Shown here: positions 9,184-17,908 of the stretch, piece by piece
Position numbering within the stretch: the first letter of the stretch is position 1
How the letters are laid out: every line of letters starts with the position of its first letter
NCBI GenBank assembly: GCA_015067175.1
Contig: SVMX01000002.1
Location: 62,001-126,000 of the forward strand
DNA from: Oscillospiraceae bacterium
GTDB lineage: Bacteria > Bacillota > Clostridia > Oscillospirales > Ruminococcaceae
Direction of reading: 5' to 3'
DNA: 64,000 nt
The notes under the pieces: generated by a model
What the model was told of the DNA's origin: nothing
Database searches by the model: none
The model's input: only the letters and a program-made list of their open reading frames with translations
Made by a program: the position numbers and the translations under genes

Positions 9184-10689
9184 TCATTCTAAGACGTTGG
9201 GGTCTATAGCTCTGAGCAAATCATAATAAAAATCAAAGGTGTATACTTCGCCTTTATATATATACTCAACATCATATGTAAACGACTCCGAATCACATCT
9301 AAATACACCAATTCCCGAAAACGAATTCTCAGTGATTGTTGTAACACTGTCAGGAATCTCCAGCCTTTTGCACGTACAACCTGAAAAAGCATATTCACCG
9401 ATAGTAGTTACTGTATTCGGAATAATTATATCAGTCAGTTTAGGGCAATGTTCAAACGCCCGCATTTCAATCACCGTAACCCCCTCAAAAAGCTTTACAC
9501 TTTGAAGAGAATCGCACCATGAAAACGCATCTTCACTGATAACCGATACACTGCCTGGAATAGTTATATCTCTAAGCTTTTTACATAAAGAAAAAGCGCT
9601 TTTTTTGATTGATGATACATTTTCAGGAATAATTATATCAACAAGATTCTCGCAGCCTACAAAAGCCGCTTCGCCTATCGTTTTCAGGCACTTCGGCAGT
9701 TCCACTTTTTTCAGCTTCAAACAGCCATAAAAAGCCTGGTCAGGAATAACTGTCACGCCCTCGCCCACCTTTACATCGTTAAGCCCCTCGCAGCATCTGA
9801 ACGAGCCGAATCCAAGCGAAGTGACAGAATCGGGGATATCAACACTTTTAAGCGCATCACAACAATAAAAAGCATCTTTTTCAATATTAACTAAACCCTC
9901 TGAAAAATTCACCTCAGCAAGACCTTCACATGAGATAAAAGCCATTTCTCCTATAGTCTTGACAGTACTGGGAATATCAATGCTTTTAAGACTTACACAA
10001 TACTCAAACATTCGTGATCCAATCGTTGTCCAGCCCTTGCCAATATGCACCCGTTCAAGCTTTTTTGAATACGCAAATGCATAATCTCCCACATACTCGA
10101 CAGAATCGGGAATATCAATACTCTCAAGCTTATCGCAAAAACCAAACGCGCCTTTTCCAATAGTGGTTACGCTATTAGGTATCTTTACAGTAACGATATC
10201 GGGACAGCCATTGAATGCGTTATCTCCAATTGCCTCTATACCATCAGGAATTATTATATCACCGTATGCCTCTTTTGCGCAGCTGATAACCACTCCGTCT
10301 TCTATCACGAGCCAATTGTTCTCCTTAGGCTCATCAGGCTCTTTTGGTGCTTCAACGGAAGTTGTAGTCGCTGCCGTCTTGGTAGTCGCCATAGTCGTTT
10401 TCTCAGCCATGCTTGAAGCCGCTGTACTCTTCTCAGTGGTTGCCGCGCTTGATGATGCAGTACTTACTGATGTTGTGCTTGCTGATGTCGCAGTTGTTGA
10501 TGAAGTGCTAGCCGTTGTACTCGATGCTATTGCAGTCGTTGATGTTGTGGTCACCGATGTTGTATACGCGGTAGTTTCCGCACTGCTTGATATGCCGCTG
10601 CCGGCTACAGACTCGTCTTTTTCACCACAACCAGAAAACAGTCCCATCACCAAAACAGCAATCATCGCTAACGTGATTCTTCTCTTCAT
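9184..10689 (-). CDS. BspA-like leucine-rich-repeat surface lipoprotein
   Basis: About 501 residues. An N-terminal signal peptide ends in the lipobox LFSGC (Cys21), so the protein is probably anchored outside the membrane. Residues about 25-115 are almost only Ser, Thr and Ala: a flexible, mucin-like stalk. From about 123 on there are roughly a dozen LRR_5 (BspA/Treponema type) repeats built on IPDSVTTIGxxAFxxCxxL. Such proteins mediate surface adhesion in several gut and oral bacteria; the partner here is unknown. The ATG at 10689 is chosen because it gives the signal peptide and has GAGAGG upstream; the frame is open 26 codons further up. Confidence 0.9.
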   Translation of the reverse strand: MKRRITLAMIAVLVMGLFSGCGEKDESVAGSGISSSAETTAYTTSVTTTSTTAIASSTTASTSSTTATSASTTSVSTASSSAATTEKSTAASSMAEKTTMATTKTAATTTSVEAPKEPDEPKENNWLVIEDGVVISCAKEAYGDIIIPDGIEAIGDNAFNGCPDIVTVKIPNSVTTIGKGAFGFCDKLESIDIPDSVEYVGDYAFAYSKKLERVHIGKGWTTIGSRMFEYCVSLKSIDIPSTVKTIGEMAFISCEGLAEVNFSEGLVNIEKDAFYCCDALKSVDIPDSVTSLGFGSFRCCEGLNDVKVGEGVTVIPDQAFYGCLKLKKVELPKCLKTIGEAAFVGCENLVDIIIPENVSSIKKSAFSLCKKLRDITIPGSVSVISEDAFSWCDSLQSVKLFEGVTVIEMRAFEHCPKLTDIIIPNTVTTIGEYAFSGCTCKRLEIPDSVTTITENSFSGIGVFRCDSESFTYDVEYIYKGEVYTFDFYYDLLRAIDPNVLE

Positions 10690-10737
10690 ATTATTACCTC
10701 TCTTAATTAATGGTATTGAGCAAACACTTACCATGTA

Positions 10738-10767
10738 ATTGTACCACGCAATCAATACGCAAGTCAA
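10738..10767 (-). promoter_or_regulatory. Sigma-A promoter of the leucine-rich-repeat lipoprotein gene
   Basis: Minus strand: -35 TTGACT (10762-10767), 18-bp spacer, -10 TACAAT (10738-10743). Confidence 0.65.
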
Positions 10768-10865
10768 TATCTAATATCGCTAAAAAAGGGATATTATTCA
10801 CCGCCAAAATGCTAAATATAACAATAATTATTAAAAAATATCAGATACAATAATCAATAGCGTCA

Positions 10866-10904
10866 CAAAACAACAGAGCCACCTGCACAACGCAGATAGC
10901 TCTG
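10866..10904 (-). terminator. Terminator after the aquaporin gene
   Basis: Minus-strand stem CAGAGC (10899-10904) / GCTCTG (10874-10879) with an inner TCTGC/GCAGG stem, then TTGTTTTG. Confidence 0.75.
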
Positions 10905-10920
10905 TATCAATATCGGCATA

Positions 10921-11615
10921 TTACTCCTTACCCTTTTCAAGGAACTTGTAAACAACAGCCGCAAGAGCCGCTCCAACAAGCGGACCAACGATAAACACCC
11001 ATACCTCAACTATGGGAGCTATGTTGCCGTTGAATGCCGCAACGATAGCAAGACCTATAGAACGCGCTGGGTTTACGGAAGTGCCTGTCAGACCAATGCC
11101 GAAGATATGAACAAGAGTCAGCGTCAGACAGATGATAAGACCGCCGAAGCTGCCGTGTCCTGCTTTCTTGGAAGTAACGCCGAGGATAGTCATAACGAAA
11201 ATGAATGTCAGCACTACCTCAACGATAAGACCTGCAACAGCGCTGTCGCCTACACCTCCGAGACCGTTAGAGCCGAAGCCGCCTGTCATATCTGTAACAT
11301 AACCAAGACCAAATATAGCAGCAAGCACACCTGCACCCGCAAACACACCAAAGCACTGCGATACTATGTAGCCAACGAAATCCTTAACAGTCATGCCGCC
11401 TGTCATAAGCACACCGAGCGATACCGAGGATTGATGTGGCAGCCCGAAATATTGCCGACGCAGTAAGCCATGCCTACAATAACAAGACCGAAAGCAAGCG
11501 CGGTGAGGATATAGCCGCCGCCCATCGCAGAGCTGCAGCCTAACAGCATAGCAGTACCACAACCGAGGATAACGAGCACGGCTGTTCCGATAAATTCAGC
11601 AATATACTTTTTCAT
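10921..11615 (-). pseudogene. Aquaporin (AqpZ-like) gene with a one-base frameshift at the first NPA motif
   Basis: Water-channel family (MIP). The 5' part reads MKKYIAEFIGTAVLV to GNISGCHINP (63 codons from 11615). The frame is then lost and the remaining three quarters continue in another frame (VSLGVLMTGG onward, second motif SVNPARS). Adding one base between 11426 and 11427 restores NPAVSLG and gives a normal protein of about 231 residues. The SVNPARS context resembles water-selective channels more than GlpF. There is no obvious ribosome site, and a TATAAT lies 9 bp before the ATG. The rest of the gene has no further damage, so this is either a very recent mutation or a sequencing error. 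Confidence 0.85.
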
Positions 11616-11636
11616 AAAAGCATAATTATAGTGTCA

Positions 11637-11649
11637 GGGAATTTTTCCC
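11637..11649. promoter_or_regulatory. Palindrome upstream of the aquaporin start
   Basis: GGGAATTTTTCCC is a perfect 5-bp inverted repeat with a 3-nt centre, directly upstream of a TATAAT (minus strand, about 11625-11630). It could be an operator; nothing in the window identifies the protein that would bind it. Confidence 0.35.
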
Positions 11650-11703
11650 TTGAAATAAGTATATATCATTACACAACACTTGTCAATTAACATTTTACAC
11701 AGA

Positions 11704-11736
11704 AAAACCGACGTACTTTTGTAGCACGTCGGTTTT
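11704..11736 (-). terminator. Terminator of the citrate synthase/membrane protein operon
   Basis: Perfect 11-bp inverted repeat AAAACCGACGT (11704-11714) / ACGTCGGTTTT (11726-11736), loop 11 nt, ending in TTTTT on the minus strand, right after the membrane protein stop. Confidence 0.9.
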
Positions 11737-11738
11737 GG

Positions 11739-12683
11739 TTATTCTTTTTCAGGTTCTTCGGAAAGCTCATCAGCTTCAGGCTCCTGCTCTTTGACTGCTT
11801 CTGCCTTTTTAGCGGTATACAGCGCCACGAGAGTGAGGATAATTCCCACAGCCATCAGCACATCTGTCCACGGGGTGTAAGACATATGATATCCGAGCTT
11901 GCCTTGTGAAAGAAATGCCTGTCTTGCATTCTCAGCGTCTACAACATTTGAAACAATGCGCTCCGAAACCCCATAAGGATCGAATATATCAGCCGCGATA
12001 GTTGCAAATGCAGAGGAAAGCGTCATCACCGCAGTTGTAATTCCCACTGCGCTCAACGCTGTTCTTGTACGCTTGCCCTCGTTGCCCGAAAGCAGCTTTG
12101 CAAGTAGCATGAAATACACGCCAAATCCGATGATAGAAAGGCAGTCGATAAGATATTCGGGAACTGTAACTACCGCCATGCGCTCTATAAACACGCAAAT
12201 TCCGCGTGCTGTGTAATATATCGCAGGCAGCACCATGCAGAAGCCAAGCCCCGCGCCTATCTCCTTTTTATAGAGGATAACAAACGCCAATATCACCATA
12301 AGCGCGCCAAAGATAAATCCAACAAACATAAGCACAGCCGAGGGCGTATGAGCGCTGAGCTGGAGATATCCGTCATAGATCGCAAGCGCACCCGCAACGA
12401 GAAGCGGAAAACCGAGCATCACTGCGCCAGTATCCACTATCGGAGTGTGGTTTTTGAAAAAGTATGCGCCGCCGCGCTTTTTGTCAAGAACACAAAGCAG
12501 TATTATGGCAATTAAGCATATCACGATCAGACCATAGAACGCGAAATTTATAAAAATTCCGTTATCGTTGTTGAGAAAGCCTGTACGCATATCTGTGCCG
12601 CCCGCGAGCTGCAAAAACCTTGCGATGAAGCACAGAACAAACGCGGGAATTGCTGCAAAAAGTGAAAGCTTGCTGTTTTTCAT
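11739..12683 (-). CDS. Multi-pass membrane protein of unknown function
   Basis: A 314-residue protein with about seven or eight hydrophobic segments, a loop of about 60 residues before the last one, and a short acidic Glu-rich cytoplasmic tail. I recognise no family. The gene begins 30 bp after the citrate synthase stop with no terminator between, so the two are probably co-transcribed. The ribosome site (AAGAGATG) is weak, fitting expression by read-through. A transport or stress role is possible but unsupported. Confidence 0.7.
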   Translation of the reverse strand: MKNSKLSLFAAIPAFVLCFIARFLQLAGGTDMRTGFLNNDNGIFINFAFYGLIVICLIAIILLCVLDKKRGGAYFFKNHTPIVDTGAVMLGFPLLVAGALAIYDGYLQLSAHTPSAVLMFVGFIFGALMVILAFVILYKKEIGAGLGFCMVLPAIYYTARGICVFIERMAVVTVPEYLIDCLSIIGFGVYFMLLAKLLSGNEGKRTRTALSAVGITTAVMTLSSAFATIAADIFDPYGVSERIVSNVVDAENARQAFLSQGKLGYHMSYTPWTDVLMAVGIILTLVALYTAKKAEAVKEQEPEADELSEEPEKE

Positions 12684-12713
12684 GAATACATCTCTTTTCT
12701 TAATGGCGGAAGC

Positions 12714-14081
12714 TTAACCGCGCTTGTCAAGGGGAACATAATTTTTGCTTGCGCTGATAGCCTTATACGCAGGACGAATGATACGCTTGCCGTTTGCCAT
12801 CTCCTCCATACGATGAGCGCACCAGCCTGCCATTCTTGCGCAGGCAAACAGTGCCGTGTACATCTCGGTAGGTATCTTCAGAAGCTTGTACACAAGTCCG
12901 GAATACATATCAACATTTGCACATATATCTTTAATATCACCGCGTTCCTCAGCAAATACCGAGGGAGTAAGGCGCTCGATGGTATCAAGCAGTCTGAACT
13001 CAGCCTCAAGCTCTGAGCCTTTGGCGAGCTTCATTGCATTTTCTTTCAGAATAACGGCTCTGGGGTCGGAAAGTGTGTATACGGCATGACCCATACCGTA
13101 GATAAGACCGCTGCGGTCGCCCTCCTGCTTGCGCAGAAGCTTACGCAGGAACTCCTTGACCTCGTGCTCGTTGTCCCAGTCCTTAACACCTGTTTTGATA
13201 TAGTCAAGCATCTCCATGACCTTGATGTTAGCACCGCCGTGACGCGGACCTTTGAGCGAGCCGATAGCCGCAGCATACGCGGAATACGCATCAGTTCCCG
13301 AAGAAGAAACGGTGCGGCAGGTGAATGTGGAGTTGTTACCGCCGCCATGCTCTGCATGAAGCATAAGGCACAGGTCGAGAAGCTTTGCCTCCTCCGCGGT
13401 GTAGGAGCGGTCGTCACGCAGTGTTGACAAAATACTCTCCGCAAGGCTCTCGTCCTTGTTTATCTGATGCATAACCATTGAATCGTTGTGATAAAAACGG
13501 CGCATCGTCTGATACGATGTAACCATTATCGCAGGAAGTCTTGAAATAACGGATATCGCTTTCAGCATCTCGCTTTCAACCGACTTGTCCTCGGGAGAGG
13601 AATCGTAGCTGTACAGTGCAAGCACAGCCTGCGACATTTTGTTCATGATATTGGGCGATGGGTTACGCATGATAACATCCTCGCTGAAATACATCGGAAG
13701 CTCGCGGTATTCGGCTAACATACGAGAGAATGCGGTAAGCTCCTCCTCGTTCGGAAGCACGCCGAAAAGCAGCAGATACGCGACCTCCTCATAGCCGTAA
13801 CGCTTATCGTTAAGCACGCCGCTTACGAGATCCTTAATGCTGTAGCCGCGGTAGATAAGCTCGCCCTCGATAGGCTGCTTGTCGCCCTCGCTCATGACAT
13901 AACCGTGTACGCAGCACACATTGGTAATGCCCGCAACGACGCCCGAGCCGTCGGAATTTCTCAGACCGCGCTTAACGCCGAATTTCGCGTAAAGGCTGTT
14001 ATCTATAGCACTGTTTGAAACGAAATCCTCACACATATGCTTTAATGCGGAGGAAGACTTCAGTTCTTCCATCTTCTGCAT
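12714..14081 (-). CDS. gltA: Citrate synthase
   Basis: Condenses oxaloacetate and acetyl-CoA to citrate; in an anaerobe it usually feeds 2-oxoglutarate and glutamate synthesis. 455 residues from the ATG at 14081, which has AGGAGG upstream; the open frame extends 34 codons further without a ribosome site. Family signatures are LHAEHGGGNNSTF and LKGPRHGGAN (His of the active site) and GMGHAVYTLSDPRA. At about 455 residues it is of the longer type found in many Clostridia. Own promoter; followed by an unknown membrane protein. Confidence 0.95.
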   Translation of the reverse strand: MQKMEELKSSSALKHMCEDFVSNSAIDNSLYAKFGVKRGLRNSDGSGVVAGITNVCCVHGYVMSEGDKQPIEGELIYRGYSIKDLVSGVLNDKRYGYEEVAYLLLFGVLPNEEELTAFSRMLAEYRELPMYFSEDVIMRNPSPNIMNKMSQAVLALYSYDSSPEDKSVESEMLKAISVISRLPAIMVTSYQTMRRFYHNDSMVMHQINKDESLAESILSTLRDDRSYTAEEAKLLDLCLMLHAEHGGGNNSTFTCRTVSSSGTDAYSAYAAAIGSLKGPRHGGANIKVMEMLDYIKTGVKDWDNEHEVKEFLRKLLRKQEGDRSGLIYGMGHAVYTLSDPRAVILKENAMKLAKGSELEAEFRLLDTIERLTPSVFAEERGDIKDICANVDMYSGLVYKLLKIPTEMYTALFACARMAGWCAHRMEEMANGKRIIRPAYKAISASKNYVPLDKRG

Positions 14082-14139
14082 ATTAAAATGCCTCCTGTAT
14101 CCTTTATTCTTTCTGTTTTTTATACATAAATACAGTTTA

Positions 14140-14168
14140 ATTATACTATATATTAAAAGTAAAGTCAA
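14140..14168 (-). promoter_or_regulatory. Sigma-A promoter of citrate synthase
   Basis: Minus strand: -35 TTGACT (14163-14168), 17-bp spacer, -10 TATAAT (14140-14145). Confidence 0.85.
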
Positions 14169-14213
14169 GCGGATTTTTACCAAAAGTATCGCCGCAGAAA
14201 GGACAAGCCTGAC

Positions 14214-15143
14214 ATGAAAAAGCTTATTACCGTCGTATTACTCGCCGTCTGCGCGATTTTTGCATCTGTTTTGCTCATGTTGCCAAATAACGAATACATA
14301 ACTGTTCCCGACAAGGTCACTGTTTTTTTGTCGGACGAGCATAAGATCGTCACGATGGATTACCGCGACTATATTACAGGCTGCCTTTTCGAAGCTGTGC
14401 CGCCGACCTGCGGCGAAGAGGGACTTAAAGCCGTCGCCTGCGCCTTAAACACAAACGCGCTGCTTTATCTTTCCGCACCCGACCGAGGTCTTTTCTGCGG
14501 CGCTCTGCTTTGCGATAACAACGAACTTTGTCCGAGATACATGACTGATACAAAAGCTGCCGAACGCTTCGGAGAGAACTACCTGCAGTACCGCGAAAAG
14601 CTGGAGGCAGCGGCAGATTGGGGTATCGCTCATGCACTCACCTATGAAGAAAAACTTATACACGCCGAAATATGCAGGTATTCCACAGGCCGCACAGACA
14701 GCGGCGGAAAAGCTATGCCATACCTACGCGCACTGACGATACCGTATGATGATTCCATTGAAGACGGCATATCGACCAAAAACGTTGACCCCGACACGGT
14801 TAGCAGCACGCTTTATAAAACATTAGGCGTAAAAGCGCACAGTCACCGTGAGGAATGGTTCACCGACGCTGTTTATGAGCCTAGCGGAACTCTGCGCGAG
14901 ATATATTTCTGCGGAGTTAAGCTGACAGGCGAGCAGCTCCGCAATGCTTTCGGGCTGCGCAGTGAAGCAATCACTGTTAGCTACATAGAGCAGCGATTTG
15001 TGTTTACCGTTAAGGGATGGGGCAACAACCTCGGAATGAGCATAAACGCCGCGTCCGTAATGGCACGACAAGGTTACACAGCCGAGGATATCTTGTCGTT
15101 TTTCTACAGCAAAACTACACTCCGAAAAACAGCATCACAGTAA
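14214..15143 (+). CDS. spoIID: Stage II sporulation protein D (SpoIID/LytB-type)
   Basis: Lytic transglycosylase-type enzyme that remodels peptidoglycan during engulfment of the forespore. A 309-residue protein with an N-terminal membrane anchor (about 4-25), the SpoIID block YITGCLFEAVPPTC and the C-terminal WGNNLGMSINAASVMA motif followed by GYTAEDILSFFY, all characteristic of the family. The last 29 bp overlap the end of spmB on the other strand. I see no sigma-A promoter upstream, as expected for a mother-cell sporulation gene. Confidence 0.9.
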   Translation: MKKLITVVLLAVCAIFASVLLMLPNNEYITVPDKVTVFLSDEHKIVTMDYRDYITGCLFEAVPPTCGEEGLKAVACALNTNALLYLSAPDRGLFCGALLCDNNELCPRYMTDTKAAERFGENYLQYREKLEAAADWGIAHALTYEEKLIHAEICRYSTGRTDSGGKAMPYLRALTIPYDDSIEDGISTKNVDPDTVSSTLYKTLGVKAHSHREEWFTDAVYEPSGTLREIYFCGVKLTGEQLRNAFGLRSEAITVSYIEQRFVFTVKGWGNNLGMSINAASVMARQGYTAEDILSFFYSKTTLRKTASQ

Positions 15144-15636
15144 TTCCGCAGACGAGCCACGCCGTAAAGTCGGCACAAAGCGCAGCAGGAACAGCATGGC
15201 GAGTGTTCTTCACTTTAACCGCCGAAAAATACACCGCAACCGTATAAAACGTGGTTTCTGAAGCCCCGAGCAGCACAGAAGCCACTCTGCCCGCAAAGCT
15301 GTCCACGCCCTCAGCGGAAGCAATTCCATCATATACCGCGATAGCTCCGCTTCCCGAAAAGGGTCGCAGCAGCACCATCGGAACGCATTGCTCGGGGAAG
15401 CCCACAGCACTGCAAAGCGGCTGAAGCAAAGAAGTAAGAGCTTCTACAATGCCGCTCGCTTGTAACATTCCGATAAACATTATAAGAAGCACCAGCGCAG
15501 GCAAAATGTCAGCGCAGGTCTTTAGTCCATCAGCAGCGCCCTCGCAGAAAACGGAAAACACATCGACATTTCTGATAAGTCCTATCAGCAATATTCCCGC
15601 AACCAAGCACGGCACAACGATATCAGTAAAGTTCAT
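15115..15636 (-). CDS. spmB: Spore maturation protein B
   Basis: Membrane protein of the SpmA/SpmB pair needed for dehydration of the spore core. About 173 residues with several hydrophobic segments and the family's gating-domain block RPFSGSGAIAVYDG and LLGASETTFYT. The ATG at 15636 overlaps the spmA stop (ATGA) and has AGGAGG upstream, so the longer frame from 15726 is not used. The gene ends inside the end of spoIID (convergent overlap). Confidence 0.92.
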   Translation of the reverse strand: MNFTDIVVPCLVAGILLIGLIRNVDVFSVFCEGAADGLKTCADILPALVLLIMFIGMLQASGIVEALTSLLQPLCSAVGFPEQCVPMVLLRPFSGSGAIAVYDGIASAEGVDSFAGRVASVLLGASETTFYTVAVYFSAVKVKNTRHAVPAALCADFTAWLVCGITVMLFFGV

Positions 15637-16223
15637 TCCTTTTTCCTCCTGCGAAAACGCCGCGCCAAAAGCTTCGCCGCCGCTACTGTTATGACCACAG
15701 AATACGCTGACACTATCCACACACAAGGAAGTATCTCCATGGGGCGCGTAGCGCCGTGCGCCGCTCTTAGCGCCGCCGCCGTTGTAGGAATTATCTGCAA
15801 ACTCGCAGTGTTCAGCACCGTAAGCATTACCATGTTGTCAGTGGCTGTGTCGGCGGCATTTTCTTCCTCTGCTATCGCCTGCATCGCGGATATACCAAGC
15901 GGCGTGCTAGCGTTACCAAGTCCGAGAATGTTTGCCGTGATATTCATTGAGATGAGCTGCATTGCGCGTCCGCCTTTTTTAAGCCCCTTGAACAGAAACG
16001 AAAGCAACGGTGACATAAGTTTAGCAACCAGCTTCACCACACCCGCGCCCTCAGCGACACGCATAAGCCCGCACCACAGGCACATAATTCCGCAAAGCGA
16101 CAAGGCGAGCGTGACCGCCTCCCCTGCTTTATCAAGTATCGCAGATGACATATCAGCAGCCTTGCCGTTCAGCAGACCGAATACCAATGCCACAAACGGC
16201 ACTGCTCCTAATAAATACTTCAT
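15633..16223 (-). CDS. spmA: Spore maturation protein A
   Basis: A 196-residue integral membrane protein, partner of SpmB. Typical segments are NITANILGLGNASTPLG and MVMLTVLNTASLQIIPTT. The start at 16223 has GGGAG upstream. No sigma-A promoter is evident; mother-cell (sigma-E) control is known in Bacillus and would be expected here. Confidence 0.92.
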   Translation of the reverse strand: MKYLLGAVPFVALVFGLLNGKAADMSSAILDKAGEAVTLALSLCGIMCLWCGLMRVAEGAGVVKLVAKLMSPLLSFLFKGLKKGGRAMQLISMNITANILGLGNASTPLGISAMQAIAEEENAADTATDNMVMLTVLNTASLQIIPTTAAALRAAHGATRPMEILPCVWIVSAYSVVITVAAAKLLARRFRRRKKE

Positions 16224-16440
16224 ATGTTATATTCTCCCAAAAAAATCAACAAAAAGCGACCTACGCATTTGACATTTCATCAAAATGCGTTACTTTTTTC
16301 AGAATAAAATTCCAACGCAAAAGTCGATTAAGCCTTGATATTAAACAACATACCAAATAATTCCGTATTTAACGACACTTTTATTTATTTTCCATCGACA
16401 TAATATTGGTTTTTTCTTACATTTTTCCCTGCAAAGCAAA
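16224..16440. other. Intergenic region between spmA and the AbrB-like gene
   Basis: AT-rich, no gene. A hairpin ACGCATTT (16263-16270) / AAATGCGT (16283-16290) is followed by TACTTTTTT on the plus strand and would lie in the spmA leader on the minus strand. There is no plus-strand gene upstream for it to terminate. Confidence 0.4.
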
Positions 16441-16469
16441 TTGACAAATTTTTTCATATATGCTATAAT
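16441..16469 (+). promoter_or_regulatory. Fully consensus sigma-A promoter of the AbrB-like gene
   Basis: TTGACA (16441-16446), 17-bp spacer, TATAAT (16464-16469). Expression should be strong unless repressed. Confidence 0.9.
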
Positions 16470-16532
16470 CGGGACATAAACAAAGAAAACGCCTTAATTC
16501 AAGGTTTAACGACAGCTTAGGAGGAAAATAAA

Positions 16533-16781
16533 ATGGTTAAATCTACTGGTATTGTAAGAAAAGTTGACGAGCTGGGAAGAATCGTTATCCCGATAGAGCT
16601 CAGAAGAACACTGGATATCGGCATCAAGGATAGCCTTGAAATCTATGTAGAGGACGACCAGATCATTCTGAAGAAATATACACCTGCCTGCGCATTCTGC
16701 GCCAACGCAAGCGGCATTACCGTGTTCAAGGGCAAGAACGTTTGCGCTGACTGTCTTAAAGACCTGCAGAAGCTTAACTAA
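16533..16781 (+). CDS. AbrB/SpoVT-family transition-state regulator with a four-cysteine tail
   Basis: An 82-residue DNA-binding protein. Residues 1-48 are a swapped-hairpin AbrB domain (STGIVRKVDELGRIVIPIEL). Residues 53-74 hold CxxC (C53/C56) and a second CxxC (C71/C74), which look like a small zinc ribbon. In Bacilli AbrB represses stationary-phase and sporulation genes; the location between sporulation genes fits such a role, but targets are not known. AGGAGG precedes the ATG. Monocistronic with its own promoter and terminator. Confidence 0.9.
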   Translation: MVKSTGIVRKVDELGRIVIPIELRRTLDIGIKDSLEIYVEDDQIILKKYTPACAFCANASGITVFKGKNVCADCLKDLQKLN

Positions 16782-16800
16782 TCGCTTAGGCTTTATATAC

Positions 16801-16826
16801 AAAAGTGCTGCATTTGCGGCACTTTT
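16801..16826 (+). terminator. Terminator after the AbrB-like gene
   Basis: Stem AAAAGTGC (16801-16808) / GCACTTTT (16819-16826) followed by TATTATTTTATT. Confidence 0.8.
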
Positions 16827-16876
16827 TATTATTTTATTAGTGTCACAGCGCTTTTATTACCACATTTATTCAAAAC

Positions 16877-16907
16877 ATAAAAATGCCCCTCCGAAAATCG
16901 GAGGGGC
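16877..16907 (-). terminator. Terminator of rpsB-tsf
   Basis: Minus-strand perfect stem GCCCCTCCGA (16898-16907) / TCGGAGGGGC (16885-16894) with a 3-nt loop, followed by ATTTTTATG. Confidence 0.95.
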
Positions 16908-16931
16908 AACTTGTTGTTATATAGCTGTTTA

Positions 16932-17858
16932 TTAGCCCTTAGCCATAGCCTCAACTTCAGCTGCGAAGTCGTCAGCCTTCTTCTCGATACCCTCGCCGCG
17001 CTCGTAACGAACGAAGCTGTCGATAGCGATGGAAGCGCCTGTTGCCTTAGCAACGGACTCAACATACTGAGCGATGCTCATGGAATCGTCCTTGAAGTAC
17101 TTCTGATCGAGGAGGCAAACTTCCTCAAAGTACTTTCTCATACGACCCTCAACGATCTTGTCCAGAACGTTCTCGGGCTTGGGCTTCTTGGACTCCTCAT
17201 TCTCCTTCTTTACGAGGCTTGTCTGAACTTCCTTCTCCTCAGCAAGCTTCTCAGCGGGAATGCACTTCTGGCAAACGAACTGAGCGTTAAGAGCAGTGAT
17301 CTGCAGAGCAACGTTCTTGCCGCAAGCGAGAACCTCAGCGTCATCAGCCTTATCGGTAGCAAGCTTAACCATTGTACCGATTCTGCCGCCATCGTGCATA
17401 TAAGGAACGAGAACGCCGTCCATCTTTGTGAAACGACGGATATTCATGTTCTCGCCGATAGTAGCGATCTTGTCTGTCATATAGTCAGCAACTGTCTGTG
17501 TGCCGCCTGCTACTGTGCAAGCCTTGAGAGCCTCAACATCAGCAACATCGTTTGCGAGGATCGTGTCAGCGATGGTCTCAACGAGGTCAAGGAACTTCTC
17601 GCTCTTAGCACAGAAGTCGGTCTCGCAGTTGATCTCAACGATAACGCCGTTTGTACCGTTTACCTTAGCCTTAACGATACCCTCAGCAGCGATTCTGCCT
17701 GCCTTCTTTGCAGCCTTAGCAAGGCCCTTCTCACGGAGGATCTTAACAGCCTCATCTCTGTTGCCGTCAGCCTCAACGAGTGCTCTCTTGCAGTCCATCA
17801 TGCCGCAGCCTGTCATTTCGCGCAGCTCTGCAACGTCCTTTGCTGTAATATTAGCCAT
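16932..17858 (-). CDS. tsf: Elongation factor Ts
   Basis: Nucleotide exchange factor that regenerates EF-Tu-GTP. A 308-residue protein: N-terminal UBA-like domain with LREMTGCGMMDCKRAL (about 12-27), then the core with VIVEINCETDF. The ATG at 17858 has a GGAG-type site. It follows rpsB by 50 bp in the universal rpsB-tsf order and shares its promoter and terminator. Confidence 0.98.
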   Translation of the reverse strand: MANITAKDVAELREMTGCGMMDCKRALVEADGNRDEAVKILREKGLAKAAKKAGRIAAEGIVKAKVNGTNGVIVEINCETDFCAKSEKFLDLVETIADTILANDVADVEALKACTVAGGTQTVADYMTDKIATIGENMNIRRFTKMDGVLVPYMHDGGRIGTMVKLATDKADDAEVLACGKNVALQITALNAQFVCQKCIPAEKLAEEKEVQTSLVKKENEESKKPKPENVLDKIVEGRMRKYFEEVCLLDQKYFKDDSMSIAQYVESVAKATGASIAIDSFVRYERGEGIEKKADDFAAEVEAMAKG

Positions 17859-17908
17859 TTTTAAAATCTCCTTTACAACGAAATGTATGTTAGGTCAATT
17901 TATACGAA

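Noticed and set aside
10163-10738. A 191-codon plus-strand frame opposite the lipoprotein stalk.
   Set aside because: Val/Ala-rich mirror of the Ser/Thr repeat codons.
16263-16299. A hairpin plus T-run on the plus strand, as a terminator.
   Set aside because: No plus-strand transcript ends there; kept only as a possible spmA leader structure.
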